Shown here in pieces: positions 54,492 through 64,000 of a stretch of 64,000 nucleotides of DNA (positions are counted from its first letter, which is position 1; every line of letters starts with the position of its first letter). The position numbers and the translations under genes are program-made. Origin of the DNA: Xenopus tropicalis (taxonomy: Eukaryota; Chordata; Amphibia; Anura; Pipidae). The DNA is taken from positions 67,010,764 to 67,074,763 of the forward strand of contig NC_030683.2 of assembly GCF_000004195.4 (NCBI RefSeq). Direction: 5' to 3'. Below the pieces are notes generated by a model, which searched no databases, had not been told where the DNA came from, and worked only from the letters and a program-made list of their open reading frames with translations.

Positions 54492-56338
54492 AGGAGATCT
54501 AAAGGCTAAAAAAAGACTATGGTTGAAATGTTTAGCTATGTGTTTTAAGCTCTTGTACCAGCCCAAAGTCACCAAAGCTTTATAGAAATAAAGCCCCAAG
54601 CCCCTGAAGATGCCCACAGTTGCTCTCCATCTTTTGCCTTGCCCAAGTACTGCACATGCTCAGTCTGCTCTTGGCTGATGTCAGTGACCTGAGCTTAGGG
54701 ATCGACTCACAATATTCTTCTTTCCCCTGCCTGCTTGCTCTAGTCACTACCTGTTCCCAATTAAACATGCATATAAGCCAACCAATCATAGTCCTGTCCT
54801 AGTACTTTGAGCTTGGAGCAAGACTTTAGCTGAATCCTTATTCTGTGACTTTTCTTTCCACCTTGTAACAATTTCAAATACTGAGCTGTGTTACAAATAT
54901 ATGTTACAAAGGTTGGAAACATAGGCAGAAGCTGTGACAAGTTTTAGCCACTTTGCTATTACAAAACAGCCCATCTGGGAATAGATTTTTCCATTGTAAA
55001 GGTTTTTCTGTATGTAATACAGTGACTTGCATATGTACCTTACAATCTCCCCTATGGCATCTCCCCTAAGATACAGAACATTATTAGCTTTAGTATAGCC
55101 ACATAACAGACCAATAACTCTCAAAGTGTTTATGCAGCTAGTTGCATGGGGGTTTCTGTGCATTACACACGGGGCAAGGCCAAACTGTAAACCTCTGCAC
55201 TAAAACTATGTTCCTTCCCAGACATGCCAATTTGCAAATGCAAGTGGCTGACACTGAGTTCAGAGTTTGTGCTCTCACTAATATACACAGGCTGTGTATG
55301 AAACCCCCGGTCTGCTTAGCAAACCTTTGCTTTGGTCAGTGTAATGTAAGTGTCGGAAAAAGTTGTTTGTAGAAGGATAGAATTCAGAATGTGTTTCGGA
55401 TAGAAAAAAACACAATTACCTTCTGAACTGATATTTTGGGGTATGGAGATATGATAATATTTGGTAGTCTGTTGTAAACAAGTTATGTCAAAATACTAAG
55501 CTAAAGCTTGTTTTTATTGATATATTGTAATACAATGTGTATAATAGGGCAGCACTACTTTATATGTACCCATACTGATGATACACCTGTGTGCCTATGG
55601 GATAATTTTTAGGTTCCACCTAGTTCTCTATGGAGGTTGAAGAAAAAATTATATACACAAGAGAATTGACCAATGAGAATGCTAATTAGATTCCCAGCAC
55701 TATATCAGCCATTTTGATCTTATCTTACATATTGAGATAATGACATAATTTTTCCTTTCATTATATGGCACAAGAATCAGACATGGGGATTAAGGGACAG
55801 ACTTGTTCAGTGCTTATTGCTCCCAACCCCAATTGCAGGAACAAAGAACAGAGAGCCAGATTTACACAGCTCAGCTGGGATTCTCATTGGAGGATTATTT
55901 TGCATATTAATCCAGCCACTGGCTCTGGAGAGCTGGGAAAAGTTTTATTAAACAATGCAAAAAACTCTAAAACCCACATTAAATTACATGGCAACACAGG
56001 AACCAGTCTGCATATTATTATTCTAATTATTAATCAGTTTCTATGGCAGATATTACCTGACATGCTGTTTTGATAATTTACTACGTTCGCTAAGCTTAGC
56101 ATCCCAACAGCAGCCCAGAGCAAACTGAGCATGTGCAAGCCCTAAATCTTAAAAAGATGGTCTAACAAAGTAACAAGATGGTGGCCCCCTCTGGACAACT
56201 TTGAAAGCATAAATCATTACTTTAATTAGGTTTCTCAATCCCTGTGCTTGTGCTGTAAATTCATAATGTTTATATCTATGTTCAGTATACAAAATAAAGC
56301 ATTTCTAATGATTTTCAATTTTAGACTTTTGTTGTCCT
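54492..56338 (+). mobile_element. T2-like element family K, 1.85 kb, TTAA-flanked
   Basis: TTAA at 54488-54491 and 56339-56342. Left end AGGAGATCTAAAGGCTAAAA; the complement of the right end is AGGACAACAAAAGTCTAAAA. 54540-54740 ('CTTGTACCAGCCCAAAG', 'TACTGCACATGCTCAGTCTG', 'GAGCTTAGGGATCGACTCAC') and 56080-56338 ('GCTAAGCTTAGCATCCCAAC', 'ACTGAGCATGTGCAAG', 'CAAGATGGTGGCCCCCTCTG') are the two outer parts I recognise. The middle (about 54840-55740) is unrecognised and may include other insertions; 55765-56073 has a chance-length open frame. No transposase. Confidence 0.7.
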
Positions 56339-56751
56339 TTAAACATTAATTAAACCCCAAAGGTTTTGTCTCCAATAAGGATATAAAGACCTATAGATAT
56401 ACACTCACATATATAAACATATGTTAAACTAACCATAGAACTTAAGATCAGTATAGCCTTGGAGGCAAAATTTTGTAGCCATTTCTAAATGTCCATTTTT
56501 TTCAAAATGGTACTTTATTTGCTTAAGCGGTGATGGATAGACACTGTCTGGAGTTATACAGCTTGTTATCTACAAAACCTCCCAAATCCTTCTCAGTTAA
56601 GGAGAAGTCTTGCAGACTTAGGCCTTGTTTCAAAAATGTTGTGCATTTTGCATTGTTAGGGCTATATATTGCTTATGGAGTACGAATTGCTTATGGAATA
56701 ATGTCTAAAGTTTGAATATCTAGTAAGCCCTAAATGCTTTTGTCCCCTAGG

Positions 56752-56868
56752 GCCAAACAATCAAATTAGCCCAATATCACCCACCTTAGGTGGGCATGTC
56801 GGGAGAAAAATCAGCTTGTCTGGCGACCTTGCCAATAAAGCTAATGTTATGGTATATGGCCACCTTAA
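56752..56868 (+). mobile_element. GGCCATAC-type TTAA MITE, right part
   Basis: 'AGCCCAATATCACCCACCTT', 'AGGTGGGCATGTCGGGAGAA', 'TGTCTGGCGACCTTGCCAAT' and end 'TATATGGCCACCTTAA', with TTAA at 56865-56868. The interior palindrome CACCTTAGGTGGG is typical of this group. The left part is missing. Confidence 0.65.
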
Positions 56869-57039
56869 GTCATTGCATAACCACAGAGGCAGCCAGTTAA
56901 AGGTCAAACTGGGTTGTAGGGCACGTGTTTACTTAGCAGATTAAAGATGTTGTAGAATACGGTGGTGTTAGATTATACAAAAGAATATAATATAAACAGT
57001 GGTCAAATGCCATTCATGGCACTCTGCAAATTATTAATG

Positions 57040-57530
57040 CCAAAATATTTTGTAAAAAACAATTATAGAATAATTACTGGATGGTATAATACTCCCACTA
57101 ATCTGAGCAAAATTTTTCCAGAAACCTCGGATAAATGCTGCTGACATGGATATTCTCCCAGGACACTGCTACACATATTCTGGGAATGCACTGAGACAAA
57201 AATTCAGGACGGAAATATTAAACATTTGCAATAATAAACTACAAATAGGGATTGATAAAGATCCTACAGCGATTCTTCTACCCCACAGTGTCCACTCCAT
57301 TTCTTATTAAAAGAAATCACTAACGCAATTTGCCCTCAATGCAGCTAAACTCTTAATGCTGCACACATGGAAGTCCACACTGCTTCCTACAATTCCTGAT
57401 TGGATCTCAGAAATGGAGGACATTCATAAATTTGTGGAACTGCACACTGATTCCTATAAAACAAAGCAGAATAACTGGGCCACCTGGCATCCTTGGCTTT
57501 CATATAGCAAAACTGCAACAGCAGGACTTT
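57040..57530 (+). pseudogene. L1-like LINE ORF2 C-terminal remnant
   Basis: 57040-57140 encodes 'NNYRIITGWYNTPTNLSKIF'. After frame changes comes 'LLHIFWECTETKIQ', the Cys/His 'C..C......H...C'-type knuckle near the end of L1-clade ORF2 proteins, then leucine-rich and Trp-rich C-terminal pieces up to 'WATWHPW'-like sequence. Several frame changes and stops. Orientation is opposite to the L1-like piece at 61385, so they are probably separate insertions. Confidence 0.65.
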
Positions 57531-57534
57531 AATA

Positions 57535-57945
57535 ACAAATTGTTAATAACATTCCAAAATGATTATGGTCAAATTTATAATTTCTTATTTAGCATGGGAA
57601 ATTGTACATACATTATATGTCTTGGTTAAATAGACTGATTTCTACTCTTATCTCTCTCTTTTCCTAAATATTATGCATTTTCTTCACCTGGAACTCTTTT
57701 CCTTTTGTCACCAAACATACAATTCTTTATGCATAAGCTTTTCATTAACAACGGACAGGTTAATTCTTTTTTGGAATTTGCATAACACAAGTGAATTAAA
57801 CTTGGAGAAGCTTTACTGTTATGTTTGTAACTAACTAATGTGCAATTACGATTTTGAATATGAACCACAATTCTGAGAATTGGACTGTTTATAAAATCCA
57901 AATAAATATTTTAAAAAAAAAAGTTATAAAAAGCTGTATAAATTA
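57535..57945. other. AT-rich spacer
   Basis: Possibly 3' UTR of the L1-like piece: a poly(A)-like run lies at 57912-57923 after AATAAA (57901-57906). This would fit the end of a plus-strand LINE. Confidence 0.45.
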
Positions 57946-57949
57946 AATG

Positions 57950-58210
57950 GCAAATTTATCAAGGTGTGTGTTTTATTTTTTGTGACATCTAATAGTGGCA
58001 TTTGATGCCATTATTTTACACCACTGCAGACCTCGCTTAATTTTCAATGGTAAAAACTCAAGCGGTAAGTAAGTTACAGCACAAAAAAAAGGAAAAAGCA
58101 CGAAAAATCACAGTAGATAAACACCATATTTTTACATAGCATTTTTTAAGCAGCTGCTTTTATTTACACCAGATTTTTATTCAAAGGTAAGCAATCGCTG
58201 AAATCAATAA
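57950..58210. mobile_element. Probable MITE (CAAATTTATCAAGG start)
   Basis: 'GGCAAATTTATCAAGGTGTG' start, internal 'TTTGATGCCATTATTTTACA', and related reversed pieces ('TTTACACCAGATTTTTATTC'). Ends are not well defined. Confidence 0.4.
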
Positions 58211-58214
58211 ACCG

Positions 58215-58796
58215 CTTAATAAGCACTTTGATGCCTAGGGATGTGTGGAGTATATGCCTTTACATGTCTCGGGTCTAGTCCTGTATCAAATGGCTTAGAA
58301 TTAATGAACTTTAAAAATGAGTAGTACAAAATAAAATGGGGATCAGGGGGACAGAGCAGTCTAAAGTTTTGGATATGTGGAAAACTACTAGATATACAGC
58401 AAACTACTAACATTTCAGTACAAACCCCTTTTTTCTTCTCTCACTTGTAACTGCATAGTGCTAGTTCACATCACTGTTAATATATCTAGCGGATAAATGT
58501 TAACTGTCAGCTACACAAGCCCATCACACAGAGCAACAATTTCTCTAGAGGCCACATTAAACTATCCATTATTTTATGTAATAGTTATAAACTGTATTAA
58601 CCTTACAAAAATAGGTTTTTATATAACATTTACCATAGCTTACAGTTAATGTTGAGATATTTCTTATTTCCATAACCCCGAGCTGCTATTATTGTTTCTT
58701 TAGTTAATTAGTAACCTGCTAATCATCCAATATTTTAAAAAGGCATTACAGTTAAAATCCCTTCTGTCTTGCACACTATTTCAACAGTAACTAACC
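58215..58796. other. Spacer without a supported gene
   Basis: Nothing recognised. Confidence 0.5.
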
Positions 58797-58804
58797 ACCA
58801 AGAC

Positions 58805-59625
58805 CAGTGCTGTCCAACTGGTGGCCCGCGACCCCCCTCTGTGTGGCCCCCCCACCTGTCTGGCTGCTTTGATGGCTTACCTTTGTGTAAGCTTTAAAAG
58901 GTATCAGTACTGGCCCCCTGCATGGTTAACACCTTAGATTCAGGCTGTAAACCCCCTGTATTGTTTTAAAATGTAATCCACTGTGTTGTTCACACCTTTT
59001 AATCCCTACATTGTTCACCCCCTGCATTGTTCACACCTCAGGCTGTAATCACTCACATTGTTCACCTGTTCACACCTCAGACTGTAGGAGCAGTAGAAAC
59101 CCAAAAATAAACCCTGCACACTATAAAAAGAACATATACTGAGGTGGTACTGCAATTGAAAAGTTTTTTAATATATAGTTATTGTGCAGACTGTAGGAGC
59201 AGTGGCAGCATTGTGTCACTGTAGGCTGCCTGTGTGTGCCATACCCTGCCTGCCCTATGCTGCCTGTGTGTGCCATACACACAGGCAGGGTAGGGAAGGC
59301 AGAGTATGGCACACACAGGCAGGGTAGGGAAGGCAGAGTATGGCACACACAGGCAGGGTAGGGAAGGCAGAGTATGGCACACACAGGCAGGGTAGGGAAG
59401 GCAGAGTATGGCACACACAGGCAGGGTAGGGAAGGCAGAGTATGACAGGTTTTTGCTGTACTACCACCATTAATATGGCTATGGTCATGCGATAACATGG
59501 GTGTGGTTTCAAGTGGGTGTGGTTTTAAAAAGGGGAGTGGTCAAAACTAGCTTCCATTATTGGCCCTCCACCACGGAGGCCGGAAAAATTCCGGCCCTCG
59601 GTGCCACAGAAGTTGGACAGCACTG
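58805..59625 (+). mobile_element. hAT-type non-autonomous element, 821 bp
   Basis: Ends CAGTGCTGTCCAACT... and ...AGTTGGACAGCACTG, a perfect 15-base inverted repeat. Flanks ACCAAGAC (58797-58804) and ACCTAGAC (59626-59633) are an 8-bp target duplication with one mismatch. CAGTG...CACTG ends plus 8 bp is the hAT pattern. Subterminal 'GGCCCGCGACCCCCC' at the left, 'GGCCGGAAAAATTCCGGCC' near the right. Contains a minisatellite; no transposase. Confidence 0.88.
59276..59445 (+). repeat. 34-bp minisatellite, five copies
   Basis: Five near-identical units GGCAGGGTAGGGAAGGCAGA+GTATGGCACACACA starting at 59282, 59316, 59350, 59384 and 59418. Just upstream (59227-59275) the same words occur inverted (GCCTGTGTGTGCCATAC). 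Minus-strand frames of 79-125 residues with repeated CVPYSAFPTLPVC are produced by this repeat. Confidence 0.95.
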
Positions 59626-59639
59626 ACCTAGACTATACA

Positions 59640-60110
59640 TGTACTTCAGTGGCCCTGGGATACATACAGTCTAAAGGTTAGAATTGTAGACTGAAAGAAG
59701 TTTATCATGGAGCTCAACAGGCTGCCTACCACAAGGATAGACAAAAAAGTGTCTCCTGCAACCTGCTTGTTTGGATAAATGAACAGAAAAAAACTCCTTT
59801 GAGAATACACTTGAATAATATACAGAAATGTCCATATTACTCCAGTTTATTTTGTCAATGTTTCCAAAGGTAGTTGCTTTCTTTAAATCTCCATCTAATT
59901 GTACTTGTTCTGTTTTAATATCTTCCCCCCTGCTCTTTTTTAATCCACAGAAACATGACCATTTTAAACCACATCTAATCCCTCCTTCTACTGCCTCTAC
60001 TTGCTGCAGGTGACACTGCTTCAAATACTGATCACCAACAAATACCAATTTGCTTTCGTCCTGGTAATACATTCCTTTTATTACATTTACATCTTCTATA
60101 CTTTTTTGTT
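59640..60110. other. Spacer with an unassigned minus-strand frame
   Basis: A 133-residue minus frame (59671-60072, 'MYYQDESKLVFVGDQYLKQC') is open and not low complexity, but matches no family I know. In 64 kb of AT-rich DNA one such frame is expected by chance. It could be a fragment of an unknown repeat protein. Confidence 0.25.
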
Positions 60111-60112
60111 AG

Positions 60113-60165
60113 CAAATTTTATTGCCAGGCATTGATTTGCTGCGCAATTCCGCATTTTGAGAAGA
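60113..60165 (-). mobile_element. MITE family A fragment, reversed
   Basis: 'GCCAGGCATTGATTTGCTGC' then 'GCAATTCCGCATTTTGAG' is the complement of the family A 'AAATGCGGAAATT...CATGCCTGG' block. Confidence 0.5.
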
Positions 60166-60226
60166 GACCTTTTCCCTGCTCTGACTATTCATACTAGTTT
60201 CATTCTTTCTCTTAGTTAAGTCCAGG

Positions 60227-60719
60227 GGCCCGATTCACTAAAGTCCGAAATAAGGAGTGCTATTTATAGCATGCGTTAAAAATCTTATCACTTCTTATTT
60301 TTCGCTCGATTCACTAAAAGGACACTTGTCATAATTAAGAAGCGATGTTCTTGGCGTTATTTATCTTGCGACTACATATTTTCAAGCAATATATTACGCA
60401 GCGCACAACATATTACGCAGCACGCGATATTTTATGCAGAGCGCAAAATTTTCAGAACAGTAGTCTTCAGAAAGTAATGGTTATGTGGGTAATATATTGC
60501 GCTCTGCGTAAAATATGTTGTGATATGTTGTAATATGTTGTGCGCTGCGTAATATATTGCTTGAAAATATGTAGTCGCAAGATAAATAACGCCAAGAACA
60601 TCGCTTCTTAATTATGACAAGTGTCCTTTTAGTGAATCGAGCGAAAAATAAGAAGTGATAAGATTTTTAACGCATGCTATAAATAGCACTCCTTATTTCG
60701 GACTTTAGTGAATCGGGCC
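60227..60719. mobile_element. MITE family C, 493-bp near-perfect palindrome
   Basis: Ends GGCCCGATTCACTAAAGTCC and GGACTTTAGTGAATCGGGCC; the two arms are complementary without an apparent mismatch for roughly 190 bases, diverging only near the centre (about 60420-60500). CCAGG at 60222-60226 and 60720-60724 gives a 5-bp target duplication. No coding capacity. Shares terminal GATTCACTAAAGT and GCATGCTATAAATA with 22180-22412. Confidence 0.92.
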
Positions 60720-60724
60720 CCAGG

Positions 60725-61380
60725 TGTCCTCTGCAGAAACAGACTTTACAGGAGTGAACAAGGTGTTTATTTATAGGCTCACCAGTAGGGGTTTCATTTG
60801 TCTTGGGATGTATCTGGAATAGATGTACTTCCTTTAAACTGTAATCCTCCCAATTGGGGGGTGTTAGCTGGGAGTACAACTCCATGTCATCAGATTACCA
60901 TTCCTTTTTCAGTAGTTTCTGGAAGCTTATTACCAGACACTTTAGAGGTAGGATTGGGCTTTTAAAGCTTTGGGGAGGGTTCTTCTGATGGGAGCACTGG
61001 GACTGGGTTATCCCAGTCTTATGACATGGAGTTGTGCAGTAATGGATAATTACAGCAAGTATAATCTCATTTCCCTTTTTAAGTAGCATTGCTGAGAAAG
61101 TTACTATATTTGCTCAAACAAATGCTACTATCAAGCAGATTTTTTAAAATTTGTTATATGCAATTAACATCTTTCTGATAAAAAATATTACATTGGAAAA
61201 TGCAAATTTTTGTTCTTATTTATGTATATGTTTTCCATTTACAGTCTTTATTGCACTCCATATCCATCTGTTGCTAAACTACAACTGCACATCCATATTC
61301 CACATATTTAGCAGCAGTAGGGTGTTTAAATTCAGTACCAGCTAGAGAATTCCAAACTGAATATCAGGATATTAGTGAAT
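60725..61380. other. Spacer without a supported gene
   Basis: Nothing recognised. Confidence 0.5.
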
Positions 61381-61384
61381 ATTT

Positions 61385-62510
61385 TTAAACATACTGTAAA
61401 CGTAAGAGCAGTTTGCCAACAGAATTATTAATAACTGTAGCAGTGAAGCAAAAAGAGTCAAGGACTATATGGCAATAAATCCTTGACTTGTAGTACAGGA
61501 TTTTAACATTTTCCAGCATCTTTTTGTAGGTTGTCGACTGTAAAGTAATCCCTGAGATGCCAGGGGAGTTAGAGGCTCTATGCTGATTGCATCCTTGTCT
61601 AGTGCCATTGATTATGGCTATCGGTTTAGAAGCCTGACCAGGCAGTTTTATTTGAGTTGAGGGGTTAGGGTACATGTTCTTAAGGCTTTCCAGAAAAGGT
61701 CCTGAGAAATTAAGATGTGTTAATAATGAGAACAGGTAGGGCCAACTCACACGGTCAAAAGTTTTTCAGCGTCCAAACTTAATAGGACCACCGGAGTGGA
61801 ACACCTGTTCAGTACTTCTATTAAGTTGATGGTGCATCTTGTATTGTCACCTGCTTATCTCCCATGAATAAAGCCTGCCTGGTCTTTGTAGGTGAGTTCA
61901 GGCAGGAGGGGAGCTAATCTTTTGGCTAGGATTTTGGTGAACAATTTAAGGTCTGAGTTTAGCAACACTATGGGCCTATAGTTAGAACATATATTCGGGT
62001 CTTTCCCTTCTTTTGGAATGAGGGTAAGGTAGGAGCTCAGGATAGAAGAAGGGATAGGGTGGCCCTTAAGGAACTCATTAAAAGGTTTGACTAGGTGTGG
62101 ATTGAAGATGTCAGCGTATAGTTTGTAATATTTGTATGGGAATCAATCTGGCCCTGGGGACTTCCCGTTTATTTTTAAGGACAAAGCTTAATTCTTCTTG
62201 AGTGATGATGTCATTTAATGCTTTCTTATCATCCTCAGAGATTTTAGGGAGGTTGGCTTTTGCTAGGAAGTCCGAGAGTGTGGGATTTTGGGTTGTACAT
62301 GGGTCTCCAGGGGCAGTGGCTTTCAGATTATAGAGATGGGTATAATATTTGTTAAATATATCCCCAACTGAATCTTGATTGTATGTCGATTGCCCAGGGG
62401 TTTGGTAAAAGCTTCTTTTTATACCTTTTAAATCAGTCCTTCTTCTGTCTCTCTGATCAGTTTTCTGAAGGGATGGCAGTGGCCTATTTTGAATCTGACA
62501 CACTGGGAAC
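61385..62510 (-). pseudogene. L1-like LINE ORF2 fragment (linker to RT)
   Basis: On the minus strand, 62503-62111 encodes 'FNKYYTHLYNLKA', 'LSDFLAKANLPKISEDDKKA' and 'ITQEELSFVLKN', the linker before RT in L1-clade ORF2. Then come broken RT blocks: a stretch like 'LTYKDQAGFIHGR' (about 61870-61910), 'LSLDAEK' (motif A, about 61765-61785) and, at 61600, 'INGTRQGC' (motif B). The catalytic FADD region is missing: sequence after 'NGTRQGC' jumps to downstream material. Multiple stops. 5'-truncated and internally deleted. Confidence 0.75.
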
Positions 62511-62514
62511 TTCC

Positions 62515-63580
62515 TATATGCTTACATCATCACGTCCAGGCTTTGCCTTTACCTTTCCCTATTTGACCAGTTCATTGGCTGCTTGTGCACTCTAACCAGT
62601 TCCAACTTGAAAGGTCATTGGTTAATTTATTCCTTGCAATGGCATAATGCAAACACGTTCAGCATATCACAAATATAACATACGATTATGTTATATATAA
62701 TTATTTATTTAATTATAATACTTATTTCCAACACTCTGTCACAGGAAGTAATGTCAGAAGCCAATAGGAGGTAAGTCCGCGGCCAGTCCTATGTGTGACA
62801 TCATATAAGGAAGTAAAAAAGCAACTGTAGTGTTTATAGGAGGTGCTGCCCCCCCCCCCCCCCCCCCGCAGAGGGTCTGTGCAGAAGGGAAGGATCAGCA
62901 GAGAGATGATTCTGAGATGAATATCTCCTTAGCTTCACATTTTCTGTTAACTATGTATAGTATATGGCAAAGATTGTTCTGTTGATGTGATCTGTTAGAT
63001 TTGTAAATGTTGTACAAAAGTGAACAAAACTTTTAATGATATTTTTAAATGTTGTCTGTGATGCATTAGGCCTGGAACAATGCATGGCTCTTTATCTTTC
63101 AGAGAGACTAGGTTTTTCTAGATGATTTACATGATGTATGACATCTCAATACATAGATAGGGATTTAGTTAGTTTAGATTTTTTTATAGTTAGTTTAGTT
63201 TTTAAACCCTAGTCTGGAATGAATCCTTCCTGCAGTTTTATTAATGCTTTTGGCTTAAAAATACTTATTCTTGTCCAATAAAGCTGGTATAAATATTTAA
63301 GGCTTTCAAGCAGCCAAAAGTAAGACTTCCATTTAAAGAGATGGATCCAGACATTACAGCATAACAGGCTATTTAAGCAAATTGGTTCCTTTGCTTTTTT
63401 AAATTGCTATTCTAAAACTAAAATTCTGTTAGGAACACTGACAGTTGTTAATACACATGACAAAATTATACCAAAACATAATCTAAAGTGATGACAATAC
63501 CTAGGGCCTCCTTCCACACACTTACGAGTTACCTCACATGTATGCTTTTGTTTTGTACAAAGAATGGCCAAATATGCATC
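62515..63580. other. Spacer with a poly(C) run
   Basis: A run of about 19 C at 62849-62867. Otherwise AT-rich; nothing recognised. Confidence 0.55.
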
Positions 63581-63584
63581 TAGG

Positions 63585-63680
63585 TAGTAATCCATAGCAA
63601 CCAACCAGTAATTAGCTTTTTGAGCCAGCTGCAGGTAGAGAAATGAAAGAAATATCTGATTGGTTGCCATGGGTTACTAC
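63585..63680. mobile_element. MITE family H copy
   Basis: AGTAATCCATAGCAACCAAC at the left and GATTGGTTGCCATGGGTTACT at the right are inverted repeats with few mismatches, as at 43870. Confidence 0.75.
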
Positions 63681-63966
63681 CCACATTCAAATCTGAACAC
63701 TGTTATAAAGGACCCAATATTCAAATGTAATTTTTTCTACAAAACGTTAAAAGTTAATTTGTTATATAAGCTGGGGGTGGAAATGGGTGGCAGTTTCTGC
63801 ATCCTTATTTCTCCACTCTCTTTTTATACAGCTAAAAAAAAGAGGGTTGTGGAAGGGCAATTGATAAAATTGGCTAATATTATAAGCTGTGCGGGCTGAA
63901 GATACAAAACAAATCAGCAAAAAATTAAAATGGAAGTGACCCAGTCACTTGCTAGTTCCTTTAGAG

Positions 63967-64000
63967 CAGCGGTTTTCAACCTGTGGGTCGAGACCCCTTT
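63967..64000 (+). mobile_element. SPIN-like hAT element, left terminus only
   Basis: The last 34 bases read CAGCGGTTTTCAACCTGTGG then GTCGAGACCCCTTT. As I remember it, the SPIN (hAT-Charlie) terminus differs at only two positions. SPIN is a horizontally transferred family reported from several tetrapods including X. tropicalis. The element runs out of the window. Related hAT families share similar ends, so the name is not certain. Confidence 0.6.

Noticed and set aside
55765..56073. 102-residue plus-strand frame inside the TTAA element
   Set aside because: The second half overlaps non-coding family K sequence; no transposase features.
59121..59512. Three overlapping minus-strand frames (79-125 residues) with repeated CVPYSAFPTLPVC
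   Set aside because: They are the translation of the 34-bp minisatellite. Because 34 is not a multiple of 3, the repeat opens all frames; no gene.
59671..60072. 133-residue minus-strand frame
   Set aside because: Not low complexity, but no recognised motif, no splice or promoter evidence, and the length is within chance for this much AT-rich DNA.
1..64000. CRISPR arrays, operons, tRNA or rRNA genes
   Set aside because: No spacer-type arrays, no tRNA A/B-box cloverleaf and no rRNA sequence was found; the DNA is eukaryotic. The tandem repeats present are minisatellites or satellite-like.

Overview
This 64 kb window looks like vertebrate nuclear DNA, most likely from a clawed frog (Xenopus; X. 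tropicalis fits best). No bacterial, phage or organellar gene is visible. The sequence is AT-rich and dominated by decayed mobile elements whose mix I recognise as Xenopus-like: TTAA-flanked T2/Kolobok-like MITEs, CR1 and L1-like LINE pieces, a DIRS retrotransposon, BEL/Pao and Ty3/gypsy remnants, many palindromic MITEs, and hAT-type elements with 8-bp target duplications. The species call is inference; no database search was possible.

Layout. 1-4.2 kb: mostly unique AT-rich sequence, then an LTR-like block. 4.4-8.0 kb: broken BEL/Pao pol gene and a candidate 3' LTR. 8.1-9.1 kb: MITEs and a purine-rich stretch. 9.7-14.9 kb: a DIRS-type element (gag, RT/RNase H/MT-like, tyrosine recombinase, inverted repeats). 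14.9-24.3 kb: MITEs, a CR1 3' end and a dated nested insertion. 24.8-28.0 kb: a 3.2 kb element with about 610-bp inverted arms. 28.3-29.0 kb: a TA-flanked hairpin element. 29.9-32.3 kb: a degenerate tandem array of about 145-bp units. 34.4-35.3 kb: gypsy pol remnant. 35.6-40.9 kb (minus strand): the only candidate host gene, a four-exon Myb/SANT-domain gene with consistent splice phases, TE-filled introns and a possible promoter at 41.3-41.4 kb. 41.4-64 kb: mostly MITEs, CR1 and L1-like fragments, two hAT elements, a 493-bp near-perfect palindrome at 60.2-60.7 kb, and at the very end the first 34 bases of what looks like a SPIN hAT element.

Working together: within DIRS, gag, pol and recombinase overlap as one retrotransposition unit, but pol is damaged while the recombinase frame is open. 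The Myb/SANT exons form one transcription unit. The rest is insertional debris, much of it nested, so order of insertion can be read in several places.
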